From: Bryobacteraceae bacterium
GTDB taxonomy: Bacteria > Acidobacteriota > Terriglobia > Bryobacterales > Bryobacteraceae
NCBI GenBank assembly: GCA_019752335.1
Contig: JAIEMJ010000030.1
Coordinates: forward strand, 297,562-361,561
DNA length: 64,000 bases
Direction: 5' to 3'
Shown: positions 52,699-60,288 of the stretch, piece by piece
How the letters are laid out: each line of letters starts with the position of its first letter
Numbering within the stretch: the first letter of the stretch is position 1
Notes under the pieces: model-generated
The model's database searches: none
The model's input: the letters and a program-made list of their open reading frames with translations, nothing else
What the model was told of the DNA's origin: nothing
Made by a program: the position numbers and the translations under genes

Positions 52699-53690
52699 TC
52701 AATCACCACCGCGGCCGAAAGGTCGGGCAGCAGGCGCGGGTCCGTGCCGAGCAAGCGGAAGCGCGCGGCGAAATTCTTGATTGGGCTCCCCAACGCCGAC
52801 GACGCCACCGGGCTCGCCGACTCGAAGCGTCCTTCGAATTCCACCTCCGGATAGGCGTCCAGCCGCACGCGGGCGCGGGCGCCAGGCCGCAACGCGGCGC
52901 CGTCGGGCTCGCCGAATTGCGCGTGGACCTCCATCTCCGCCGGGTCAAACAGCTTCAACATCGGCTGGCCATTCCAAAGCTGATCGCCCTCCTGCGCGTG
53001 GCCCATGGAGCCGCCGCGCCAGATATTCTCGAGCGCCACCATGCCAGCGAGCGGGGCCTTCACTATCAGCTTTTCGGCGTTCGATTTGGCGCGCTCCAGC
53101 GCCACCTTTTGGCGCTCCTGCTGCAACTCGATGATGCGCAACGCGGCCGCCTCCACCCGATTGCGGAAGGCGTGGATCTTGCCCAGGCTCTCGACGCGGG
53201 CGCGCGCGCTATCTGCCTTGGCCTGGTTCTTAGCACGGTCAATCTCGCTCAGAATCGGGCCCTTCTTCAACTGGATTTCGGCCTTGGCGAGATCGGCTTC
53301 GGCTTGCTTCAGTTCGGAGAGGCGCTTCTCGGCCTCGCTGCGGTTGGCGGCGATTTTCTGCCGGACCTGGTGGCCCAGGTCGTCGAACTTAGCTTCGGCT
53401 TCCAGGGCGTCGTCGAGTTGCTTGGTGCGGTCGAATTCGGCCAGAGTGTCCCCTTCTTTCACGTGTGTGCCGTTGGGTACCAGCCGGACCAGGGTCATAC
53501 GGCCACCCTGCCCGGCGATCTGCGGCACTTGAATCGAGGAGACTTTCACCGCGCGCACCAGCCCCGTGGAGCGGATCGACTTGCTCGCCGGCGCAACTGG
53601 CGCTGTTGCCGACACGGCTTTCACCACCGTTGCGGGACGATCACAACTCGCCAGCAGCAGCGGCAGAATCAATACAGTCAGGCGGACCAT
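52695..53690 (-). CDS. Lipoprotein membrane-fusion adaptor (HlyD-like), first of three
   Basis: A 331-residue adaptor that opens the operon. It carries a lipobox (LLLASC16) and so is lipid-anchored rather than helix-anchored like the other two. The lipoyl half (STGLVRAVKVSSIQVPQIAG), coiled coil (about residues 90-200) and second half (IVKAPLAGMVALENIWRGG) are clear, then a short barrel (EVHAQFGEPDGAALRPGARAR). It lacks the membrane-proximal domain of the longer adaptors. AAGGAG lies six bases before the ATG. It probably forms mixed complexes with the other adaptors. Confidence 0.88.
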   Translation of the reverse strand: MVRLTVLILPLLLASCDRPATVVKAVSATAPVAPASKSIRSTGLVRAVKVSSIQVPQIAGQGGRMTLVRLVPNGTHVKEGDTLAEFDRTKQLDDALEAEAKFDDLGHQVRQKIAANRSEAEKRLSELKQAEADLAKAEIQLKKGPILSEIDRAKNQAKADSARARVESLGKIHAFRNRVEAAALRIIELQQERQKVALERAKSNAEKLIVKAPLAGMVALENIWRGGSMGHAQEGDQLWNGQPMLKLFDPAEMEVHAQFGEPDGAALRPGARARVRLDAYPEVEFEGRFESASPVASSALGSPIKNFAARFRLLGTDPRLLPDLSAAVVIE

Positions 53691-53780
53691 ACGGCTCCTT
53701 AGAATCCTTAGACGCCGTTACGTGGCATTTTGTTTACCAAACTTCACGAATATTTCGCCGCGTGCGATAAAATCGACGCC

Positions 53781-55172
53781 ATGTTACCTCGTCGTGCTTT
53801 TCTGTTGACCGCGACTGCCTGGGCTCAGCGCGGCCAGCGTCCGCCGAACATCGTCTTCATCATGGCCGACGACCTCGGGTTGGGCGACCTGGGCTGTTAC
53901 GGCCAGAAGATCATCCGGACGCCGAATATTGACCGGCTGGCGCGCGAGGGCGTGCGCTTCACACAGGCTTACTCCGGCTGCACCGTCTGTGCGCCGTCGC
54001 GCAGCGTGTTGATGACGGGGATGCATATGGGCCATACGTCGATTCGGGCTAACGCCGGCGGACAGTCCTTGGAGGCGCGCGATGTCACCGTCGCGCAGTT
54101 GTTACAACGGGCCGGCTATGCCACGGGAGGCTTTGGTAAGTGGGGGCTGGGGGACTTAGGCACCGAAGGCGCGCCCTGGAAGAAAGGCTTCGATCAATTC
54201 TTCGGATACCTGCACCAGGTGCATGCGCATTTCTTTTATCCGCGATTCTTGCTCGACAACGAAAAGCGCTATCCGCTGGCCGGCAATGAAAATGGCCAGC
54301 GCACCACTTACTCGCACGACGTGATCGCCAATAAAGCGCTCGACTTCATCGAGAAGAACCAGACGAAGCCATTTTTCTGTTACGTTCCCTTTACGATTCC
54401 GCATTGGGAGTTACTCGTGCCCGAAGATTCCCTCGCCGAGTATCGCGGCAAATGCGGGACCGAAACGCCTTTCGTCCAAGGCCACTACGCGCCGCAAACG
54501 GAGCCGCGGGCTGCTTATGCCGGCATGATTACCCGCATGGATCGCGACATTGGCCGCATTCTGGCTTTGCTGGAACGGCTGAAGCTGGAACAGAACACGG
54601 TGGTGATTTTCACGAGCGACAATGGCGCCAGCGAACTCGCCGCACGCGACAATTACTTTCATTCCACTGGAGACCTGCGCGGGCAGAAAGGCAACGTCTA
54701 CGAAGGCGGCATCCGGACGCCGTTCGTCGCGCGTTGGCCAGGCCAGTTCCCCGCTGGCCGCACCTGCGACTTACCGGTGAGCTTCTGCGACATGCTGCCG
54801 ACACTGTGCGAACTCGCCGGCGTGCGCGCGCCCGCGGTGGACGGCCGATCGATTGTGCCGTCGCTGCGGGGCAAGACGCAGAAGGCGCCGGCCTATCAGT
54901 ATTGGGAACTGCCACGCTATATCGGCAAGGAGCAGCGCTTCGCCGATGAGTTGCCAATGCAAGCCTTGCGCGCGGGCGATTGGAAGATCTTGCGGCCGAA
55001 GGGCGCGGGCAATCTGGAGCTCTATAACCTGAAGGCTGATCCGAAGGAGACGCAGGACTTGGCCAAGTCCCGCCCGGCGGAGTTCAGGCGCCTGTCCGCT
55101 CTGCTCGCGGCCGCGCGAACGCCGCCGCGGCCACTTGAAAACTCGGGCCAAGCCTATTGGGACGAGCGCTAA
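53781..55172 (+). CDS. Secreted arylsulfatase
   Basis: A 463-residue type I sulfatase. The signal MLPRRAFLLTATAWAQ is followed by metal site D30-D31 (FIMADDLGLGD), and the formylglycine motif C70-A-P-S-R74. The third metal-binding segment is VVIFTSDNGASE. It is most like arylsulfatase A-type enzymes that also appear in polysaccharide use. TAAAAT (53768-53773) lies seven bases before the ATG with no Shine-Dalgarno, so the mRNA is likely leaderless. Divergent from the export operon, with 90 bases between the starts. The third sulfatase in the window. Confidence 0.92.
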   Translation: MLPRRAFLLTATAWAQRGQRPPNIVFIMADDLGLGDLGCYGQKIIRTPNIDRLAREGVRFTQAYSGCTVCAPSRSVLMTGMHMGHTSIRANAGGQSLEARDVTVAQLLQRAGYATGGFGKWGLGDLGTEGAPWKKGFDQFFGYLHQVHAHFFYPRFLLDNEKRYPLAGNENGQRTTYSHDVIANKALDFIEKNQTKPFFCYVPFTIPHWELLVPEDSLAEYRGKCGTETPFVQGHYAPQTEPRAAYAGMITRMDRDIGRILALLERLKLEQNTVVIFTSDNGASELAARDNYFHSTGDLRGQKGNVYEGGIRTPFVARWPGQFPAGRTCDLPVSFCDMLPTLCELAGVRAPAVDGRSIVPSLRGKTQKAPAYQYWELPRYIGKEQRFADELPMQALRAGDWKILRPKGAGNLELYNLKADPKETQDLAKSRPAEFRRLSALLAAARTPPRPLENSGQAYWDER

Positions 55173-55187
55173 CCGGCCATCCCGCGG

Positions 55188-55412
55188 CTACGTTTCGCTC
55201 TTCACAGGAGCCCAGCGCAGGTAGCCGGCAACATTGTTCACCAGGAATCCGGTGTTCCCCACGAGGAGCGCCGGGCTGCCGGCCGTGATTCCAAACACGA
55301 TCCAGCACAGGTTCGCCAGAATAAAGAAAGCGAACCCGCTGCGGCGCCGATGGCCCAGTTGATGAATGGCCGCCCAAGAGAGGCCAATCGCGGCCCAATC
55401 GAGCCCGTGCAT
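55188..55412 (-). CDS. Small membrane protein, unknown function
   Basis: About 74 residues with two or three hydrophobic helices (FAFFILANLCWIVFGITAG, then ALLVGNTGFLVNNVAGYLRW). The pattern, with Asn and Gly in the helices and an RW end, is like short PnuC- or PQ-loop-type proteins, but I would not assign transport. The ATG at 55412 (or a GTG one codon earlier) overlaps the stop of the Old Yellow Enzyme gene, so it is the last gene of the LysR-divergent operon. Confidence 0.65.
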   Translation of the reverse strand: MHGLDWAAIGLSWAAIHQLGHRRRSGFAFFILANLCWIVFGITAGSPALLVGNTGFLVNNVAGYLRWAPVKSET

Positions 55413-56539
55413 CACGCACCTCCCGCGGCATGGCTTTGGGAGTCGAGGGCGGGATAATCCAGGTAGCCTTGCTCGGTTCCCCCGTAGAAAGTGGCCCGAT
55501 CATAACGATTCAAAGGTGCATTCAGGCGAAAGCGTTCCGGCAAATCTGGATTCGCCAGAAACAAGCGTCCAAAGGCCACCAGATCTGCATGACCCTCACC
55601 GATGGTGCGTGCGGCGGATTCCCGATTGTGCCCACCCGCCGAAATCAGGCGCTGCGACCCGGTAAGCAAGGGGCGAAACCGCGAACTGGCCAGATCGAAC
55701 ACCGGTTCGATGTCGTTGTTGCCCGCCACGCGCGGCTCTACAAGATGCACGTAGGCCAGCGGGAAGCGGTCCAGTTGACGAAACGCATAAGAAAAGACTT
55801 CCCAACGGTCGGCATGGTGAATGTCCTGATAAGTATTCGAGGGCGACAGGCGTACACCCACCCGTCCCGGTCCCCACACGGACGTCACCGCTTCCGTTAC
55901 CTCCAGCAGGAGGCGGGTGCGGTTCTCGATCGATCCGCCGTAGCCGTCGGTCCGGTGATTGGCATGCTCACTCAGGAACTGCTCCAGCAGGTACCCGTTG
56001 GCCGCGTGAATTTCGACGCCATCGAAGCCGGCATCCATCGCGCGGCTGGCGGCGAGCCGGTAATCTTCCACGATGGCCGGCAACTCCGCCGTCTCCAGCG
56101 CCCGGGGCACTGGCATCGGCTGGGGACCCGTGGCGGTGATGGTGTTCCCCGCCGCGGCGATGGCCGACGGCGCCACGGGTAGCGCGCCACCCGGCTGCAG
56201 GTCTGAGTGCGACACCCGCCCCACGTGCCACAGTTGCAGAAACATCGGCGCGCCGCCTTCGTGTACCGCCCGGGTAATCAGCTTCCAACCCTCCACCTGA
56301 TCCGGGCTGTGCATGCCGGGCGTCGCGTAGTAGCCGTGCGCGGTTGGCGAAATCGGCGTGGCTTCGCTGATGATCAGGCCAGCCGTGGCGCGCTGCCGGT
56401 AGTAACGCGCATTCATCTCCGTGGGGACATTGCCCGGCATACTGGCTCGCATCCGGGTGAGCGGCGCCATGACAAGGCGGTTGCGCAGCGTGATCGCCCC
56501 CAGCGCCAGGGGTGTGTGCAGAACTTCGGCTTGGCTCAT
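55412..56539 (-). CDS. Old Yellow Enzyme family alkene reductase (NemA-like)
   Basis: A 375-residue FMN-dependent, NAD(P)H-driven reductase of activated C=C bonds in enals, enones, maleimides or nitro-esters. Family motifs are plain: LRNRLVMAPLTRMRAS at the N-terminus, QLWHVGRVSH with the FMN/substrate region, DGVEIHAANGYLLEQFLS with the substrate-binding His-Ala-Ala-Asn, and VAFGRLFLANPDLPERF at the FMN phosphate site. The start overlaps the stop of the peroxiredoxin-like gene (ATGA). It sits in an operon with two redox proteins divergent from a LysR gene, a layout seen in electrophile or quinone stress responses. Confidence 0.93.
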   Translation of the reverse strand: MSQAEVLHTPLALGAITLRNRLVMAPLTRMRASMPGNVPTEMNARYYRQRATAGLIISEATPISPTAHGYYATPGMHSPDQVEGWKLITRAVHEGGAPMFLQLWHVGRVSHSDLQPGGALPVAPSAIAAAGNTITATGPQPMPVPRALETAELPAIVEDYRLAASRAMDAGFDGVEIHAANGYLLEQFLSEHANHRTDGYGGSIENRTRLLLEVTEAVTSVWGPGRVGVRLSPSNTYQDIHHADRWEVFSYAFRQLDRFPLAYVHLVEPRVAGNNDIEPVFDLASSRFRPLLTGSQRLISAGGHNRESAARTIGEGHADLVAFGRLFLANPDLPERFRLNAPLNRYDRATFYGGTEQGYLDYPALDSQSHAAGGA

Positions 56540-57192
56540 GACTTTCTCTTTTCCAGAAACTGGACGATCTCTTCGGGGTCCAGCCTTTGCGTATAGTCGA
56601 TGTCGCCATGCGCCAGCAGTACGCGGCGATCCCGGCCGATGACGAAACTCGCGGGCACCGGAAGCTCGGCTTGGCCTGTCTGGCCGTTCACCTCTTCCAG
56701 CGCGTGCCCAAAGCGGCGGTACAGTTCGACGAGCTCGCTGCTCAGCGAAAACACCAGGCCAAACCGTCGGGCGACATGGTTTCCCACGTCACTCAGCACC
56801 GGAAATCCCAGCTCGTTCTTCTCGCTGGTGCTCAAGGACTGGTCCGGTAGCTGCGGTGAGATCGCCACCAGGCTCGCGCCAGCCGCCCGGATGCGGGCCA
56901 GGTTCTTCTGCAGTCCGCGCAGATGGATGTTGCAATAAGGGCACCAGCCGCCGCGATAGAACACCAGCACCGCCGGGCCCGCGGCAACCAGAGACGAGAG
57001 CGATACCGCGCGGCCTTCGAGGTCGGGGAGCAGGAAGTCCGGGGCGGGCATTCCGGGTCGCGGCAGGCCCGCCAGCAGATCCGCTCCTTGCAGGCGTCCG
57101 GTTTCCCGGTCCATCACCGCTAGGGCCGCGGTGGGGATCACGCGGGAGCGATAATGCTCCCGCGCTTGGGCAAGTTCTTGCGTGATGGTCAT
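56536..57192 (-). CDS. Peroxiredoxin-like protein (AhpC/TSA family)
   Basis: A 218-residue thioredoxin-fold protein. The active site is GGWCPYCNIHLRGL, a CPYC pair in place of the single peroxidatic Cys of true 2-Cys peroxiredoxins, which is the feature of the redoxin-domain/peroxiredoxin-like subgroup. The core LPDLEGRAVSLSSLVAAGPAVLVFYRGGWCPYC matches AhpC/TSA. It has no signal peptide. Likely a cytoplasmic peroxide or disulfide reductase working with the AhpD-like protein encoded upstream, 11 bases away. Confidence 0.88.
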   Translation of the reverse strand: MTITQELAQAREHYRSRVIPTAALAVMDRETGRLQGADLLAGLPRPGMPAPDFLLPDLEGRAVSLSSLVAAGPAVLVFYRGGWCPYCNIHLRGLQKNLARIRAAGASLVAISPQLPDQSLSTSEKNELGFPVLSDVGNHVARRFGLVFSLSSELVELYRRFGHALEEVNGQTGQAELPVPASFVIGRDRRVLLAHGDIDYTQRLDPEEIVQFLEKRKS

Positions 57193-57203
57193 CTCAGTAG
57201 CCC

Positions 57204-57755
57204 TTACTTTTCCGAAGCAAACGCGGCGTCCAGCGTGGGATGGAACAAGTGGTCGGTGTAGTTGCTGATCGTCTTGAGCGCGATGCCCAGCAATACCTCG
57301 ATCAACTGATCCGGCGTGAAGCCCGCGGCCAGGAACCGGTCAACATCCGCCTGCGGCAAGTTGCCCCGGTGGCGCACGATCAGGCGCACCGTCGCCGCGA
57401 GTACCGTCAGGCGGTCGTCTCCCTCAAGGTGGCCCGCGCGGATCGCGGCCACTAGGTCAGCCGGAACCTTCAGCATATTCTTGGCGATCATGGAGTGCGC
57501 CGCGGTGCAATAGCCGCATTCGTTCTCGACGCTGGCGGCCAGCAAGATCAATTCCCGCTCCGCCGGCTTGAACGACGTCTTCTGAAAAAAGGAGTCCAGC
57601 GCCAGATAGCCGTTCAGGACGGCGGGCGAGTTGGCGAACGTCGCCATAAGGTTCGGAATGAAGCCGAAGCCCTTCTGAATGTTGGTCAAGGTTTCGCGTG
57701 AGCCCTCGGGGGCCGTGGCGATGGTTTGCGCGGAAAGTAACTGCGTGGAGGTCAT
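57204..57755 (-). CDS. AhpD-like carboxymuconolactone-decarboxylase-family protein
   Basis: A 183-residue helical protein of the peroxidase-related AhpD/CMD group. The redox motif NECGYCTAAHSMIAKNML gives CxxC followed by the conserved His. The rest (ERELILLAASVENECGYC, then FTPDQLIEVLLGIALKTISNYTDHLF) matches the family. It likely recycles or acts with the peroxiredoxin-like protein. It is the first gene of the operon, just under LysR control. Confidence 0.9.
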   Translation of the reverse strand: MTSTQLLSAQTIATAPEGSRETLTNIQKGFGFIPNLMATFANSPAVLNGYLALDSFFQKTSFKPAERELILLAASVENECGYCTAAHSMIAKNMLKVPADLVAAIRAGHLEGDDRLTVLAATVRLIVRHRGNLPQADVDRFLAAGFTPDQLIEVLLGIALKTISNYTDHLFHPTLDAAFASEK

Positions 57756-57828
57756 GTGATTGTTTTCCTTCTGGTGGTGGAGAGCGGCGGTCTGTTTCCG
57801 CTCACAATGCGATGATGTCTGATTTTCT

Positions 57829-57880
57829 TTATGCCGTCCAATGCTATGTTTCTCTATCAGTAATGCTGCTTTGGCATAAT
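57829..57880. promoter_or_regulatory. LysR-type operator and promoter region of the redox operon
   Basis: The dyad ATGC-N7-GCAT (57863-57877) has the T-N11-A spacing of LysR boxes (T at 57864, A at 57876). A wider inverted repeat TTATGCC (57829-57835) and GGCATAA (57873-57879) brackets it. A -10-like CATAAT (57875-57880) for lysR lies six bases before its ATG at 57887, so the dyad overlaps it and autorepression is likely. The divergent operon starts at 57755. Confidence 0.6.
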
Positions 57881-57886
57881 GAATTC

Positions 57887-58810
57887 ATGGATCTGAAACG
57901 GATCGCCACCTTCGTTACCGTCGCCGAGTTGCAGAGCTTCACCGAAGCCGCCGCCCGCCTGCACACCGTTCAACCGGCCATTAGCCGGCAGGTGCAACAA
58001 CTCGAGCAGGAGGTGGGCGCGCCCCTGCTGTGGCGCACAAAACGCACGGTACGCACCACGGCGGCGGGCGCTATTTTTCTCCTCCGCGCCAAGGAGTTAC
58101 TCGCCCGCGCCGGTGAGATCCGGGAGGAGGCCCAGCGGGCCAACCGCGGCGAAGTGGGCCGCCTGGCCATCGGATACTTGGGTTCGGCCACCTCCCCCTT
58201 TCTGCCCGATTTGGTGCAGCGCTACCGCCGTCAATATCCGGGCGTGAAGGTGACGGTGGCGGAGATGACTCCCACCGAACAGATCCAGGCTTTTGAGAAG
58301 GGCGCCATCGACGTCGGCTTCACCCGTCCCGTCGATCGTCATCAGCGCTCGCGCTTCCAAGAGCTGCGCATCTATGAAGATCAATTGAAGGTGGCCGTCA
58401 GCGCGAGTGACCGGCGCGCGAGCCGCCGGTCACTCGCACTTCGCGAATTGGCCAGCGAACCTTTCGTACTCTTCGAAAGGGCCCTCGCCCCCGGACTCAT
58501 TGATCTCGCCCTCTCCGCCTGTCAACGCGCCGGCTTCTCTCCGCAAGTAGCCGGCGAAAGCCCCCTCATGCAGACCGTACTGGTGATGGTCGCCGCGGGC
58601 ATGGGCGTCTCTCTCGTACCCGGATGCGTGCGGCATCTTGGCGTGAACGGCATCTCCCTGCTGGACTTTACTCCGAAGGCCGCCAGCGTCGACCTCGTCA
58701 TGATCTGGCCCAAAACGCACATTCCGCCCACCGTCCAGGAATTTGAGGGGTTGGTGAAGGGGCAGTTGCCTGCCGTTCGCCAACAAATGACGCCACCGGG
58801 ACCGCGCTAG
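57887..58810 (+). CDS. LysR-family transcriptional regulator
   Basis: A 307-residue LysR regulator. The N-terminal winged helix is textbook (LKRIATFVTVAELQSFTEAAARLHTVQPAISRQVQQLEQEVGAPLLWR), and a linker helix and effector-binding domain with the type 2 periplasmic binding fold follow (RLAIGYLGSATSPFLPDLVQ, then VMVAAGMGVSLVPGCV). The start at 57887 is supported by the domain limit and by the -10 six bases upstream. It is divergent from the AhpD-like, peroxiredoxin-like, OYE operon, which it should control. The inducer is probably an electrophile or quinone, but that is inference. Confidence 0.93.
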   Translation: MDLKRIATFVTVAELQSFTEAAARLHTVQPAISRQVQQLEQEVGAPLLWRTKRTVRTTAAGAIFLLRAKELLARAGEIREEAQRANRGEVGRLAIGYLGSATSPFLPDLVQRYRRQYPGVKVTVAEMTPTEQIQAFEKGAIDVGFTRPVDRHQRSRFQELRIYEDQLKVAVSASDRRASRRSLALRELASEPFVLFERALAPGLIDLALSACQRAGFSPQVAGESPLMQTVLVMVAAGMGVSLVPGCVRHLGVNGISLLDFTPKAASVDLVMIWPKTHIPPTVQEFEGLVKGQLPAVRQQMTPPGPR

Positions 58811-58910
58811 CGCCCGCTGACCAGGCATGCGCTTTCCTCTCGTTAACACACTTAACAAGGGCTTTGCGAAACTTAACCAACCAAAACGACGCCGCGCGCC
58901 TCTCACCGTT

Positions 58911-60215
58911 ATGACCTTCCGAGCCGCCATCTTTCTCCTAAGCGCAGTTTCCCCGGTCCTCGCCGCCCGCCTGCCCGCCGGCGACCTGGCCGACCTCGTC
59001 GAAAAGACCCTGCCGAGCGTCGTCCGTATCCTCACCACCCGGCCCGGTTCGCCGGCCGTGAACCCTTCCGTCAACGCCGCCTACGACGGCGCGCGCGGCA
59101 GCGCCAAGCCTCGCACCAAGAGCATTGGCGGCGAAGGCTCCGGCGTCGTTGTCTCCGCCGATGGCTACCTGCTTACCAACCACCACGTGGTTGACCAGGC
59201 GGAGAAGATCACCATCGAACTCGCCGGCGACCGTGTCCTCCCCGCCCGCCTCGTTGCCGCCGACCCCGCTACGGACCTGGCCGTCCTCAAGATTGAAGCC
59301 GCGAACCTCACGCCCATCGCCTTTGGCGATAGCGCCAGGCTCCGCGTGGGGGAAAGCGTCTTCGCCATCGGCAATCCCTTCGGCGTCGGCACTACCGTTA
59401 CCTCGGGCATCGTTAGCGCGATCGGGGCGCCCCGCCATCCCAGCGACACCGGCGAGGACTACATCCAGACCGACGCCGCCATTAACCCAGGCAACTCCGG
59501 CGGACCCTTGCTCAACAGCGCGGGGCAATTGATCGGCATCAACACGGCCATCATTTCGCCTTCAGGCGGCAGCAGCGGCATCGGCTTCGCCTTGCCCTCC
59601 AACATCGCCCGCCGCGTGATGAACGAATTGCGCGCGCAAGGCCACGTGAACCGCGGCTACCTCGGCATCGGGCTCCAGCCGCTCTCGCCCGCGCTGAACG
59701 ATGCGCTCAATTTGGACCGTCCCGGCGGCGCCATCATCACCGACGTCGCTGAAGCGAGCCCGGCCGCGCAGGCGGGTCTCCGCAAGGGCGATGTCGTTAT
59801 GGGGATCAATGGCCGGCCCGTCCGCGATTTTGACCGGCTGCGACTCGCCATTGCCGAAGCGCAACCCGGCGCGCCCGTGCAGTTGGCGATTGAACGGGAG
59901 GGCCAGGAACAGATGCTGACCGCGACGCTGGCCGAGCGCCCCGCCGCACCGGCCGCCAGCGACCAGCCGGATCCTGCCGAACTCCCCGGCGCTATCCTGA
60001 CCGCTTTGCCCGGAGAACTGGGGGTGCTCATCACCGCTGTCGACCCCGCTGGCGATACCGCCGAGGCTGGCCTCCGCCCAGGCGACATCATCGTCGCCAT
60101 CAACCGCCAGCCGGTGACCGGCCTCGCGTCGTTAGGCAAAGGTCTCGCCGGCCGCAAGAGCGCCGTGCTGGAAGTGATCCGCCAGGGCGGTACGCTTTTC
60201 TTCCCGGCGCCGTGA
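58911..60215 (+). CDS. HtrA/Deg-type periplasmic serine protease
   Basis: A 434-residue secreted protease. A signal peptide (AAIFLLSAVSPVLAA) is followed by a trypsin-like domain with the triad H92 (TNHHVV), D122 (ATDLAVLK) and S196 (NPGNSGGP). Two PDZ domains follow, the first from GYLGIGLQPLSPALNDAL (with QAGLRKGDVVMGINGRPV) and the second with EAGLRPGDIIVAINRQPV. This is the DegP/DegQ layout for quality control of envelope proteins. The ATG at 58911 begins the signal peptide; three TTAAC repeats (58843-58877) lie upstream but no clear promoter. An earlier in-frame start at 58827 would add 28 basic residues and is less likely. Confidence 0.93.
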   Translation: MTFRAAIFLLSAVSPVLAARLPAGDLADLVEKTLPSVVRILTTRPGSPAVNPSVNAAYDGARGSAKPRTKSIGGEGSGVVVSADGYLLTNHHVVDQAEKITIELAGDRVLPARLVAADPATDLAVLKIEAANLTPIAFGDSARLRVGESVFAIGNPFGVGTTVTSGIVSAIGAPRHPSDTGEDYIQTDAAINPGNSGGPLLNSAGQLIGINTAIISPSGGSSGIGFALPSNIARRVMNELRAQGHVNRGYLGIGLQPLSPALNDALNLDRPGGAIITDVAEASPAAQAGLRKGDVVMGINGRPVRDFDRLRLAIAEAQPGAPVQLAIEREGQEQMLTATLAERPAAPAASDQPDPAELPGAILTALPGELGVLITAVDPAGDTAEAGLRPGDIIVAINRQPVTGLASLGKGLAGRKSAVLEVIRQGGTLFFPAP

Positions 60216-60288
60216 CAAGGCGCAAAAAACATCCCGGCTTGCTGCGTCCGGCCAGCCCCGAACGCAGTGAGGTGGGTATTTAGGCTGC

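Noticed and set aside
58843..58877. Three TTAAC repeats upstream of the HtrA gene as an operator array
   Set aside because: The repeats are only five bases long with uneven spacing; chance is plausible.
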